Below are positions 6,527-12,708 of a stretch of DNA of 34,228 nucleotides, one piece after another. Under the pieces are notes generated by a model. That model saw only the letters and a list, made by a program, of their open reading frames with translations. It made no database searches and was not told the origin of the DNA. This DNA comes from a virus. The stretch spans positions 1 to 34,228 of IMG/VR virus record IMGVR_UViG_3300033995_000490; one strand, written 5' to 3'. Within the stretch, counting starts at the first letter, position 1; every line of letters starts with the position of its first letter. A program made the position numbers and the translations under genes.

Positions 6527-6735
6527 ATGTAGTAGGAAGAAACCAATAATAAAGCGATGTTCTAGAAAAACGAAAAAAAATAATTTCAAAAAAATAATTT
6601 CATCACTCATTATAATATATACACTTTCTTCCTACTACATCCTACTACAAGTGCTGAAAGCCACAGCCACACTAAGAAAAAGTGTAGTAGGAAGAAAAAA
6701 TTTTACCCTACTACATCCTACTACATCCTACTACA
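6472..6735. other. ori: Candidate replication origin: eight iterons and an AT-rich segment
   Basis: The decamer TCCTACTACA occurs on the + strand at 6472, 6630, 6640, 6716 and 6726, with a one-base variant (CCCTACTACA) at 6706. It occurs inverted at 6528-6537 and 6683-6692. ATGTAGTAGGAAGAAA at 6527-6542 and its exact complement at 6625-6640 form a 16-bp inverted repeat around a very AT-rich stretch (about 6552-6624) that could melt easily. The cluster fills the only gap (6527-6738) between primase-helicase and helicase genes. Iterons plus an AT-rich unwinding region beside initiator genes are the classic layout of a phage or plasmid origin. Confidence 0.7.
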
Positions 6736-6738
6736 CGC

Positions 6739-8190
6739 ATGATAAACCTAAGACCATACCAACACGAATCAATTAAACAACTCCGCGAAGGGTTCAAGTC
6801 AGCACGTAGGCAAGTTTTATGCTTGCCAACTGGCGCGGGCAAAACGGTTGTGTTTTCCGAAATGGCTCGACTTGCTGCATCTAAGGGGACTCAAACGCTG
6901 GTCTTAACTGATAGGCTTGAACTATTTGACCAAACATTTAAGAGCCTTTCGAGGGTAGGCATAATTTGCCAACGTATCGAAGCAAAGGGTAATAAGCGAT
7001 TTGATACCCGAGCGATGGTAAGCGTTGGAATGGTTGAAACCGTTAAGCGAAGATTTGCGAAAGGAATAATGGAGGGGTTTGAGCCTAAGTTAATCGTTAT
7101 TGATGAAGCGCATAAGGGCAACTTTAACGCAATACTTGAAGCGTGGCCGAATGCTATGGTAATTGGTGCAACGGCAACCCCAGTAGGCAAACACTTTTAC
7201 AAGTACTATTCGAGCATTGTTCAAAACATCGACATACCCGAACTAATTGAACAAGGGTTTTTGATGCCTTGCAAACCTTACCAAATGCAAGATGATTTAA
7301 GTGACCTCAAAACAGTAGCGGGGGAATATACCGATGACAGTCTTTATAGTCACTTTAACTCACAACGTTTATTCGATGGCGTTATTTCAGAATGGCAAAA
7401 GCTGGCCAAAGGAAAAAAGACGTTAGTGTTTAACGTTAACATCCAACACGCAAATAATATGACAAAGGCGTTTAACGATGCTGGCATATTTTCGGAGTGC
7501 GTTACAAGCGAAACATCAAAGGAAGATAGATCGCGTATTTTGAGGGCGTTTTCGATGGGGTTAATTCCTGTTCTAAACAATTGCGGAATACTTACAACGG
7601 GCTACGATGAACCAAGCATCGAATGTATAATTATGAATCGGGCAACTAAAAGCCTACCGTTGTGGCTGCAATGTTGCGGACGAGGTTCGAGGTTATGCGA
7701 TGAAATTGGTAAGGAGCAGTTTATCGTTTTGGATTTTGGGCTAAACCATAACGAGCATGGAATGTGGAGCGAAGCCCGAAAGTGGCAAATTGCACCACCA
7801 AAGAAAAAAAAGAAGATGGAAGCCGCACCCGTAAAAGAATGCCCAAAGTGTAACGCCTTGGTGTTTGCATCTGCTCGAACTTGCCGCTATTGTGAACACG
7901 TTTTTCCATTTGAAGCTAAGGAATTAAGTCAGGGCAGTATGGTTGAAATCGGGGTGCGTGTTCCTGTTCAATTGGAAGGCCGAAAGATTAGCAGCCTTAG
8001 TATAGACGAATTGATTATTTTGGAACACTCAAAGGCTTACAAGGCATCGTTTATATGGCGTGTAATTAGAAGCAAGGGAAAAGAAACGATAAGAGAATAC
8101 GCGGCCAAAAAAAAGCATTCAAGTGGCTGGGCATGGCGGCAAGAAAAGGACATAGATAATTCATCATTCAAAGATTACATACTAAAATGA
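6739..8190 (+). CDS. SF2 DEAH-box helicase with C-terminal zinc finger, 483 aa
   Basis: ATP-dependent DNA helicase of the superfamily 2 type found beside phage replication genes. Motifs run in order: RPYQ at 5-8, Walker A P30-TGAGKT36, DEAH at 122-125, the motif III-type GATATP just after, the C-terminal RecA-like domain with TTGYDEP, and motif VI QCCGRGSR at 311-318 with the arginine finger. A four-cysteine zinc finger follows (C368-x2-C371-x10-C382-x2-C385) and then a basic tail. The ATG is four bases past the last iteron, so ribosome access and origin function may be coupled. Confidence 0.93.
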   Translation: MINLRPYQHESIKQLREGFKSARRQVLCLPTGAGKTVVFSEMARLAASKGTQTLVLTDRLELFDQTFKSLSRVGIICQRIEAKGNKRFDTRAMVSVGMVETVKRRFAKGIMEGFEPKLIVIDEAHKGNFNAILEAWPNAMVIGATATPVGKHFYKYYSSIVQNIDIPELIEQGFLMPCKPYQMQDDLSDLKTVAGEYTDDSLYSHFNSQRLFDGVISEWQKLAKGKKTLVFNVNIQHANNMTKAFNDAGIFSECVTSETSKEDRSRILRAFSMGLIPVLNNCGILTTGYDEPSIECIIMNRATKSLPLWLQCCGRGSRLCDEIGKEQFIVLDFGLNHNEHGMWSEARKWQIAPPKKKKKMEAAPVKECPKCNALVFASARTCRYCEHVFPFEAKELSQGSMVEIGVRVPVQLEGRKISSLSIDELIILEHSKAYKASFIWRVIRSKGKETIREYAAKKKHSSGWAWRQEKDIDNSSFKDYILK

Positions 8191-8525
8191 AAACAGAATC
8201 CTACATTCAATCGGAATGCGTACGCTGGCTATGGAACGAACGACCAGAAACAAGGGGTAAACTTTTCGAGGTCAACAATAATCCACTAAACAAAATAGAC
8301 GGGGCGCGAAGAAAAGCGATGGGTATGGTAGCTGGCGTGTCAGATTTGATTTACCTCCGTGATGGGTTGCCGCCTTTGTGCATAGAGATGAAAGATGAAA
8401 CAGGCAAGCAATCACAGGCGCAAAAGGACTGGCAAGCAATAGCCGAATCAACAGGCGCAGAATACGTTATCATTCGCAGCCTTGAAGAGTTTCAAACTTT
8501 ATTTTCACTTTTGTCACATTCATGA
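8187..8525 (+). CDS. VRR-NUC domain nuclease, 112 aa
   Basis: A small restriction-endonuclease-fold nuclease of the kind that resolves branched DNA or trims ends during phage replication. The active-site pattern is intact: E10 in the first helix, G50-V-S-D53, then E67-M-K69 and a following Q in the helix KQSQAQKDW. Length fits a stand-alone VRR-NUC domain. Start overlaps the helicase stop (ATGA), and this pairing with an SF2 helicase is common in phages. Confidence 0.92.
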   Translation: MKTESYIQSECVRWLWNERPETRGKLFEVNNNPLNKIDGARRKAMGMVAGVSDLIYLRDGLPPLCIEMKDETGKQSQAQKDWQAIAESTGAEYVIIRSLEEFQTLFSLLSHS

Positions 8526-8547
8526 TAACTACCAACTAATTTACCCG

Positions 8548-8555
8548 TATATTTG
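8548..8555 (+). promoter_or_regulatory. Candidate promoter -7 element
   Basis: TATATTTG followed by TC, 43 bases before the ATG at 8599 and beyond the nuclease stop. No TTG lies at the usual distance upstream, so it may be weak or need an activator. Confidence 0.45.
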
Positions 8556-8598
8556 TCAGGTCAAAAGGAACAAACCTAAGACGTTAAAAACCGCTAAG

Positions 8599-8862
8599 AT
8601 GAATTTACAATTTGAAATCGGAAAAACTTACAGAGGAGGAAGTGGATGTGGAGAGTGTGCAATAACAATAGTTAAAAGAACCGAGCAGACGGTTTGGGTT
8701 AAAACTTCAATGCACGAAAGCAAAGCCTGTAGAGTAAATACAAAATGGCATCACAAAGGTGCTGAAATGATTAAATACATGAGCTGGTATGCTGACCCGA
8801 TTGACGAATATACAGAGGAGCAGCAGATTAAAGATTTGTATTATGCCGCCTACAATCGGTAA
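8599..8862 (+). CDS. Hypothetical protein, 87 aa
   Basis: Starts MNLQFEIGKTYRGGSGCGEC. The ATG at 8599 was preferred over upstream alternative starts because they would overlap the nuclease and the promoter. The sequence is beta-rich in the first half, with three cysteines (the last in ACRV), and ends in an acidic helix (YTEEQQIKDLYYAAY). No recognised family. The gene is flanked by its own candidate promoter and a terminator-like hairpin, so it may be a separate unit. Confidence 0.65.
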   Translation: MNLQFEIGKTYRGGSGCGECAITIVKRTEQTVWVKTSMHESKACRVNTKWHHKGAEMIKYMSWYADPIDEYTEEQQIKDLYYAAYNR

Positions 8863-8870
8863 ATAAAACA

Positions 8871-8894
8871 GGGGAGGGTGTAAAAGCCCTTCCC
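8871..8894 (+). terminator. Hairpin, weak terminator candidate
   Basis: GGGGAGGG (8871-8878) pairs with CCCTTCCC (8887-8894) with one G-T wobble around an 8-nt loop. The tail ATTTAATTA is only moderately T-rich, so it may be a weak terminator or an RNA-processing barrier. Confidence 0.45.
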
Positions 8895-8902
8895 ATTTAA
8901 TT

Positions 8903-9088
8903 ATGCAAACACTCAAAGACATTACCGACCCAAAACACGGAAGCTACAAGGTTGGCGTGCCATTCCAACATGGCAACGGCAACGTGTACGAAATACACGG
9001 CTACAACATTAAACATCAATGCCATAGTCTACTGAATGTAGGCACAGGAAAATTTGAAGTAATGAATGATAACGAAATAACCAAATGA
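8903..9088 (+). CDS. Hypothetical protein, 61 aa
   Basis: Small beta-rich protein (MQTLKDITDPKHGSYKVGV, then GNVYEIHGYNIKHQC) with no motif I can name. Joined to the next gene by an ATGA overlap. Confidence 0.6.
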   Translation: MQTLKDITDPKHGSYKVGVPFQHGNGNVYEIHGYNIKHQCHSLLNVGTGKFEVMNDNEITK

Positions 9089-9507
9089 CACCATACCAAC
9101 GCACAGAAATTTATAAGATACTGCAAGCCCACCACGACCTAATCGGAGTGGATAAAGTTTCCGTATCATTGCTAATGAATGCTTTTAACAACTTAACCCG
9201 ATTTAGGAAGGTGGAGGATAAGGTATTTGAAGCGGTAAAGTATATCGCTGGAATAGACAAAGATGAAATTACAAGCTATCAAAAGAAAGCCGATATTATT
9301 ACGGTGAAATTTATAGCCTGTTCAATCCTGCGTGACGAGGGTTATACTTTGCGAGATATTGGATGTGCTATTCATGTAACCCATGCAACGGTAATACACG
9401 CCCTTAAACAAGACGAGTTCAGATACAAAACCTACACAGACTACCGCGAACTAAAAAATGCAATAGTTGCAAGGTATAACCAAATAAATACTAATTTAGC
9501 CAAATGA
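9085..9507 (+). CDS. DnaA domain IV-like DNA-binding protein, 140 aa
   Basis: Residues about 48-110 follow the C-terminal DNA-binding domain of bacterial DnaA: a first helix (VKYIAGIDKDEI), a second with I-T-V-K-F-I-A-C-S-I-L-R where DnaA has the R-Q-I-A-MYL helix, then T88-L-R-D-I-G93 and the recognition helix V98-T-H-A-T-V-I-H-A-L107. There is no AAA+ domain, so it cannot be a full initiator. It may bind origin or promoter DNA, or compete with host DnaA. It lies at the end of the replication block. Confidence 0.75.
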   Translation: MTPYQRTEIYKILQAHHDLIGVDKVSVSLLMNAFNNLTRFRKVEDKVFEAVKYIAGIDKDEITSYQKKADIITVKFIACSILRDEGYTLRDIGCAIHVTHATVIHALKQDEFRYKTYTDYRELKNAIVARYNQINTNLAK

Positions 9508-9719
9508 AAAGAGGACGCAAAAAATACGCCTATGCTGCAACCAAGCATGGACACCAACCAATCCAATTTGAGGGCAGTCTAAAGGACTTTGCACGTATGG
9601 TTGGAGCAACGGCACACGTAACTGCATTTAGGATCTTCCCATGTCAGGTTAACGGATGGGATTGCAGTAGAATTCAGTACGTTCAAAAGTGGGTTAAAAC
9701 AGAAACCGATAACGATTAA
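9504..9719 (+). CDS. Small basic hypothetical protein, 71 aa
   Basis: Begins MKRGRKKYAY and contains a helical stretch (LKDFARMVGATAHVTAFRI) that could be a helix-turn-helix. Ends acidic. The basic start suggests nucleic-acid binding, but no family is recognised. Confidence 0.6.
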   Translation: MKRGRKKYAYAATKHGHQPIQFEGSLKDFARMVGATAHVTAFRIFPCQVNGWDCSRIQYVQKWVKTETDND

Positions 9720-9722
9720 ACC

Positions 9723-10040
9723 ATGCACCCAATAATTCTACTCATTCCAATTTCAGTAGCCGCAATTGCTTCGATTATTGCGGTAGTTCAACGGCTGGAA
9801 ATTGATAGCCTTAAACGGAAACAACACCAATTGAGAAAGGCAAATGATGAATTGACCTTTACCGCAAACGTGGCTAAGTTTGGAAACAGCGAACTAAAGA
9901 AGTTACTCGAATCGTCAAACCTAGCCATCAAATCTTTGGAGTTTAAGTGCAAGGAAAGCAGACAAGACTATAAAGACCTGATTGCAATGCCAAGACGTGA
10001 ACGGGATGCTTTGATTAAGGAATTGAGGGCTAAAAATTAA
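9723..10040 (+). CDS. Membrane-anchored coiled-coil protein, 105 aa
   Basis: An N-terminal hydrophobic anchor (about residues 4-22, IILLIPISVAAIASIIAVV) is followed by about 80 residues of charged helix with coiled-coil character. Topology is like an inner-membrane spanin, but it lies far from the endolysin, at the end of the replication block. It could equally tether replication or modification proteins to the membrane. Function unknown. Confidence 0.6.
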   Translation: MHPIILLIPISVAAIASIIAVVQRLEIDSLKRKQHQLRKANDELTFTANVAKFGNSELKKLLESSNLAIKSLEFKCKESRQDYKDLIAMPRRERDALIKELRAKN

Positions 10041-10049
10041 GTACCTTTG
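10023..10049 (+). promoter_or_regulatory. Promoter for the ParB/ABC-GNAT/formyltransferase cassette
   Basis: TTG at 10023-10025 and TACCTTTG at 10042-10049, a perfect -7 match with a 19-base offset. The ATG at 10056 comes only six bases after the -7 element, so the mRNA would be leaderless or nearly so. This gives the modification cassette its own transcription start. Confidence 0.65.
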
Positions 10050-10055
10050 TAAAAT

Positions 10056-10574
10056 ATGAAAACAGAAACTGTAAAAATATCGGAGGTTAAAAGCAACCCC
10101 AACAACCCAAGAATTATCAAAGACGATAAGTTCAAGAAGCTTGTTGAATCTGTTAAGACGTTTCCTGAAATGCTAAACATTCGCCCTATTGTAGTAAATA
10201 GCGACATGGTGGTGCTTGGTGGTAATATGCGGTTACGTGCTTGTAAAGAAGCTGGTTTGAAGGAAATACCGATAATCAAAGCCGACACGTTAACGCCCGA
10301 ACAGCAAAGCGAGTTTATCATTAAAGACAACGTAAGCGGTGGAGAATGGGATTGGGATATGCTTGCGAATGAATGGAACGCGGAGGAGTTGGATGCGTGG
10401 GGGTTGGATGTGCCTGTTTTCGCTGGCGAGGACGAGGGCAACTTTGATGATGAGGGTATAGACGGAAAAAGCCAGTACGGGGTGATTGTAATGTGCGAAA
10501 GCGAGGGTAACCAAGAAAGCGTTTTTAGGGATTTACAGGGTATGGGTTACGAGTGTAAAGTTGTCGTTACATGA
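10056..10574 (+). CDS. ParB-like N-terminal domain protein, 172 aa
   Basis: Carries the ParB/Srx fold signature: N14-PNNPR19 near the start and G55-GNMRLRA62 with the conserved arginine, followed by IPIIKADTLTPEQQ. This domain can bind CTP, cut DNA or target DNA modification enzymes, depending on the family. Phage versions often sit beside DNA methylases or other base-modifying enzymes. Residues about 140-172 form a small C-terminal alpha/beta domain seen in phage ParB-like proteins (YGVIVMCESEGNQESV). It has no helix-turn-helix centromere-binding region, so plasmid-type partition is unlikely. Overlaps the ABC ATPase gene by four bases. Confidence 0.88.
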   Translation: MKTETVKISEVKSNPNNPRIIKDDKFKKLVESVKTFPEMLNIRPIVVNSDMVVLGGNMRLRACKEAGLKEIPIIKADTLTPEQQSEFIIKDNVSGGEWDWDMLANEWNAEELDAWGLDVPVFAGEDEGNFDDEGIDGKSQYGVIVMCESEGNQESVFRDLQGMGYECKVVVT

Positions 10575-11266
10575 TAATAAAAGTTAGGAATAAAACGGGG
10601 GAGTTTACGGGCTACAGGGCATCCCGAGTAAAAAGCCTATTTAACGCGGAGAGCGGGTCGGAGTTTAACCTCGATGCTAACCTACCAATCGAGGGAATGG
10701 ATTGGCAAATAGGGCTAATTGTGGGCGCAAGCGGAAGCGGTAAAACCTCAATCGGAAAAGCACTTTTTGGGGGCGGTAAAATTGTGGACTTATACGCTGG
10801 CTGGGATAACAACATCCCGATAGTTGAGGCAATAAGCCCCGATGGGGACTTTAACTCGGTTACGGGTTGCCTTGCAAATGTCGGGCTTGGTGACGTACCG
10901 AGTTGGCTTAGGCCGTTCAGCGCGTTAAGCAACGGGCAGCAGTTTAGGGCGGGGCTTGCAAGGCTTATATCCGATGCGCCTGATGAGGTTATCGTGGATG
11001 AGTTCACCTCCGTAATTGATAGGCAAATTGCTAAAATAGGCGCGATGGCTTTTGCTAAGGGGTGGCGAAGGAATAAAGGTAAAAAGGTCGTTTTGCTTGC
11101 GTGTCACTATGATATTATCGAATGGCTACAGCCCGATTGGGTATTTGATACGGGAACGGGCGAACTAAAAAAAGGGAACAGCTCGAGCCAAGACCAAGCT
11201 TCGAGTTGGAAATTCGGAAGGTCAACCAATCTTACTGGCGATATTTTAAGCCGCATTACTATTTAG
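10571..11266 (+). CDS. ABC-type ATPase, zero-frame product (231 aa) of a predicted frameshift fusion
   Basis: A soluble ABC ATPase with all motifs in place: Walker A G52-ASGSGKTS60, signature L119-SNGQQ124, Walker B V140-IVDE144 and the H-loop H179 (LACHYDIIEW). No membrane partner is encoded, so it is not a transporter. In known relatives the ATPase continues into a Mom-like GNAT domain in one chain. Here the zero frame instead ends with about 30 low-complexity residues (from GNSSSQDQASS) after the A7 run at 11167-11173, which look like non-conserved read-on. A -1 slip there would give a 371-residue ATPase-GNAT fusion. Confidence 0.9.
   Translation: MIIKVRNKTGEFTGYRASRVKSLFNAESGSEFNLDANLPIEGMDWQIGLIVGASGSGKTSIGKALFGGGKIVDLYAGWDNNIPIVEAISPDGDFNSVTGCLANVGLGDVPSWLRPFSALSNGQQFRAGLARLISDAPDEVIVDEFTSVIDRQIAKIGAMAFAKGWRRNKGKKVVLLACHYDIIEWLQPDWVFDTGTGELKKGNSSSQDQASSWKFGRSTNLTGDILSRITI
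11167..11208 (+). promoter_or_regulatory. Programmed -1 ribosomal frameshift signal
   Basis: The zero-frame codons are CTA-AAA-AAA-GGG, so 11167-11173 is an in-frame A-AAA-AAA slippery heptamer. Five bases later a stem pairs CAGCTCGAG (11179-11187) with TTCGAGTTG (11200-11208): nine pairs, two of them wobbles, with a 12-nt loop. Heptamer, short spacer and stem-loop form the standard -1 signal. After slipping, translation continues as AGG-GAA-CAG into the GNAT frame, which has no ATG before 11275. Confidence 0.8.
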
Positions 11267-11685
11267 ATTTACCCATGCCCCCAGCGGCAGAGTACTTTAT
11301 CGGTACGGTTGACGGTGAGTTGGTTTGTCATTTAGCGGTTGGTTGTATGTTTCAAAACGATGCCTACAGGGCAACAAGATTGGTGGTTATGCCCGAATGG
11401 CAAGGCGCGGGGGTCGGAACAAGGTTTTTGGAGTACGTGGCCGAATACCATAAAAAAGGCTTAGGCCGATGCGCCAAAAAATTACCGTGCATGTTTCATA
11501 CATCGCATCCACAACTAATCGGATATTTACAAAAATCAAAAAAATGGGTACTAAAAAGCCAGCAATTACACGGTAACAAATCAAGAATTAAAATGCAAAT
11601 CGGTTCGCCATCTGGGGGAACTAAAAAATTTATGGGCGGCCACTTTCGGGCGGTGCAAGGCTTCAAGTACATAGGCGATAAATGA
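11173..11685 (+). CDS. Mom-like GNAT acyltransferase domain, reached by -1 frameshift
   Basis: The frame contributes 170 residues after the slip, beginning REQLEPRPSFELEIRKV and continuing with a tryptophan and the FKPHYYL motif. This is the linker and first strand of the GNAT half of ABC-GNAT fusions as I recall them. The acyl-CoA loop is present (VVMPEWQGAGVG), as is the Mom-type HTSHPQLI segment with a following tryptophan. The phage Mu Mom protein, a GNAT relative, modifies adenines in DNA. The only stand-alone starts are a TTG at 11206 or an ATG at 11275 that would delete the conserved N-terminus, so expression as a fusion is much more likely. Confidence 0.82.
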   Translation, partial: REQLEPRPSFELEIRKVNQSYWRYFKPHYYLDLPMPPAAEYFIGTVDGELVCHLAVGCMFQNDAYRATRLVVMPEWQGAGVGTRFLEYVAEYHKKGLGRCAKKLPCMFHTSHPQLIGYLQKSKKWVLKSQQLHGNKSRIKMQIGSPSGGTKKFMGGHFRAVQGFKYIGDK

Positions 11686-12392
11686 CGCACGAATTTTACC
11701 AAGACGAGAAAAAGCTGCGGGTTTTTATTAGCGGTCAAAAGTATTTTGGGGGGCTAATACTCCGAGAGATGCTAAAGAACCCGCTCGTTGACGTGGTAGG
11801 CGTTTGCTGCCCATTAGACGACACGCATATTGGAAAGGCCGCAGTACTTAACGGGATACCAATGGTGGCGGCTGGGTCGCTTAACGTGGATACAATGCCC
11901 GAAAACGTGGACTTGGGTATCACCGCACATTCATTTGATTACATAGGCAAGAAAACGCGTTACAAGGCGAAACTTGGATGGATTGGATACCACCCGAGCC
12001 TATTACCAAGACATAGAGGGCGCTCGTCTATTGAGTGGGCAATAAAGATGCACGACTTTGTAACAGGCGGCACAACCTTTTGGCTTAACTCGGGTATTGA
12101 TAGGGGCGACATAATTGCACAGGAGGTTGTATGGATAGACCCGAAGCTATTTAGCGTGGACGTAAAAAAGGCGGCTAAGGCGTTATGGGAGGGCGAACTT
12201 CAAGACGTAGGCGTTAGGCTTATTAATCAAACGGTGGCCGACATAATCGCTGGGCGTGGCAAAAGAACACCCCAACAAAATAAATTTAGTACCTTTGAGC
12301 CGAGCCTAAAAGTTAACGACATTTACCGCCCAGATGCGCTAATGATTGAACATAGGCCATCGGATAAAACAGCGAACTTACAGCGTGGCTAA
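11682..12392 (+). CDS. Formyltransferase-fold enzyme with altered catalytic triad, 236 aa
   Basis: The Rossmann-like fold of PurN/Fmt-type formyltransferases is recognisable: an initial strand (LRVFISGQKYFGG), the loop H104-PSLLPRHRG, then GGTTFWLNSGI and D140-RGDI. H104 and D140 are 36 residues apart, as for H108 and D144 in PurN. The triad asparagine expected two residues before the histidine is a glycine (G102-Y-H104). So the usual formyl transfer from 10-formyl-THF may be lost, changed or use another residue. The gene overlaps the GNAT frame (ATGA), suggesting it acts in the same pathway, perhaps on a modified base or its precursor. Host tRNA or sugar substrates cannot be excluded. Confidence 0.85.
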   Translation: MTHEFYQDEKKLRVFISGQKYFGGLILREMLKNPLVDVVGVCCPLDDTHIGKAAVLNGIPMVAAGSLNVDTMPENVDLGITAHSFDYIGKKTRYKAKLGWIGYHPSLLPRHRGRSSIEWAIKMHDFVTGGTTFWLNSGIDRGDIIAQEVVWIDPKLFSVDVKKAAKALWEGELQDVGVRLINQTVADIIAGRGKRTPQQNKFSTFEPSLKVNDIYRPDALMIEHRPSDKTANLQRG

Positions 12393-12708
12393 TCCCCAAA
12401 ACATAGAGAAGCATAAATTTCCAAAGGGACAGACGGGAAACCCCAACGGTCGACCTCGTAAGTTGCCCGAGTTGGACAAACTCTTGGCCGATGTATTGGG
12501 CGAAGAAAAGGACGGGATAAGCGCAGCAGAAGCGATATTAAAGGCGTTGAGATTAAAGGCCGCAAAGGGTGACGTGAGGGCTATTGAAGTGATGTTAGAC
12601 CGAGCGTATGGAAAGCCAAAGCAAACAATAAGCGCGGATGTTACGCAATCAATAACTATCCTAAACATCGACCCGTTAGATGATTCAATCGACAACGGCA
12701 CTACGTAA
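12385..12708 (+). CDS. terS: Small terminase subunit candidate, DUF5681-type, 107 aa
   Basis: Begins ANPQNIEKHKFPKGQTGNPN then GRPRK, the hallmark of the DUF5681 family that commonly precedes large terminase genes in Bacteroidota phages. A helical C-terminal part (about 30-85) fits a DNA-recognising, oligomer-forming small subunit. I chose the GTG at 12385 because it places the conserved motif at the N-terminus; a TTG at 12346 would add 13 unrelated residues. Overlaps the formyltransferase by 8 bases and the large terminase by 29. Confidence 0.8.
   Translation: MANPQNIEKHKFPKGQTGNPNGRPRKLPELDKLLADVLGEEKDGISAAEAILKALRLKAAKGDVRAIEVMLDRAYGKPKQTISADVTQSITILNIDPLDDSIDNGTT

Noticed and set aside
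6462-6776. 104-codon + strand ORF across the iteron cluster
   Set aside because: It runs through low-complexity A-rich and repeat DNA, overlaps two strong genes in other frames, and its translation is dominated by repeated tyrosine/serine/leucine from the iterons.
10980-11010. CTGATGAG as a hammerhead ribozyme core
   Set aside because: No matching GAAA and stems. The bases encode the conserved Walker B region of the ABC ATPase.
12290-12297. TACCTTTG as a possible promoter for terS
   Set aside because: Lies inside the formyltransferase coding sequence with no TTG at a useful distance. The genes are already coupled by overlap.
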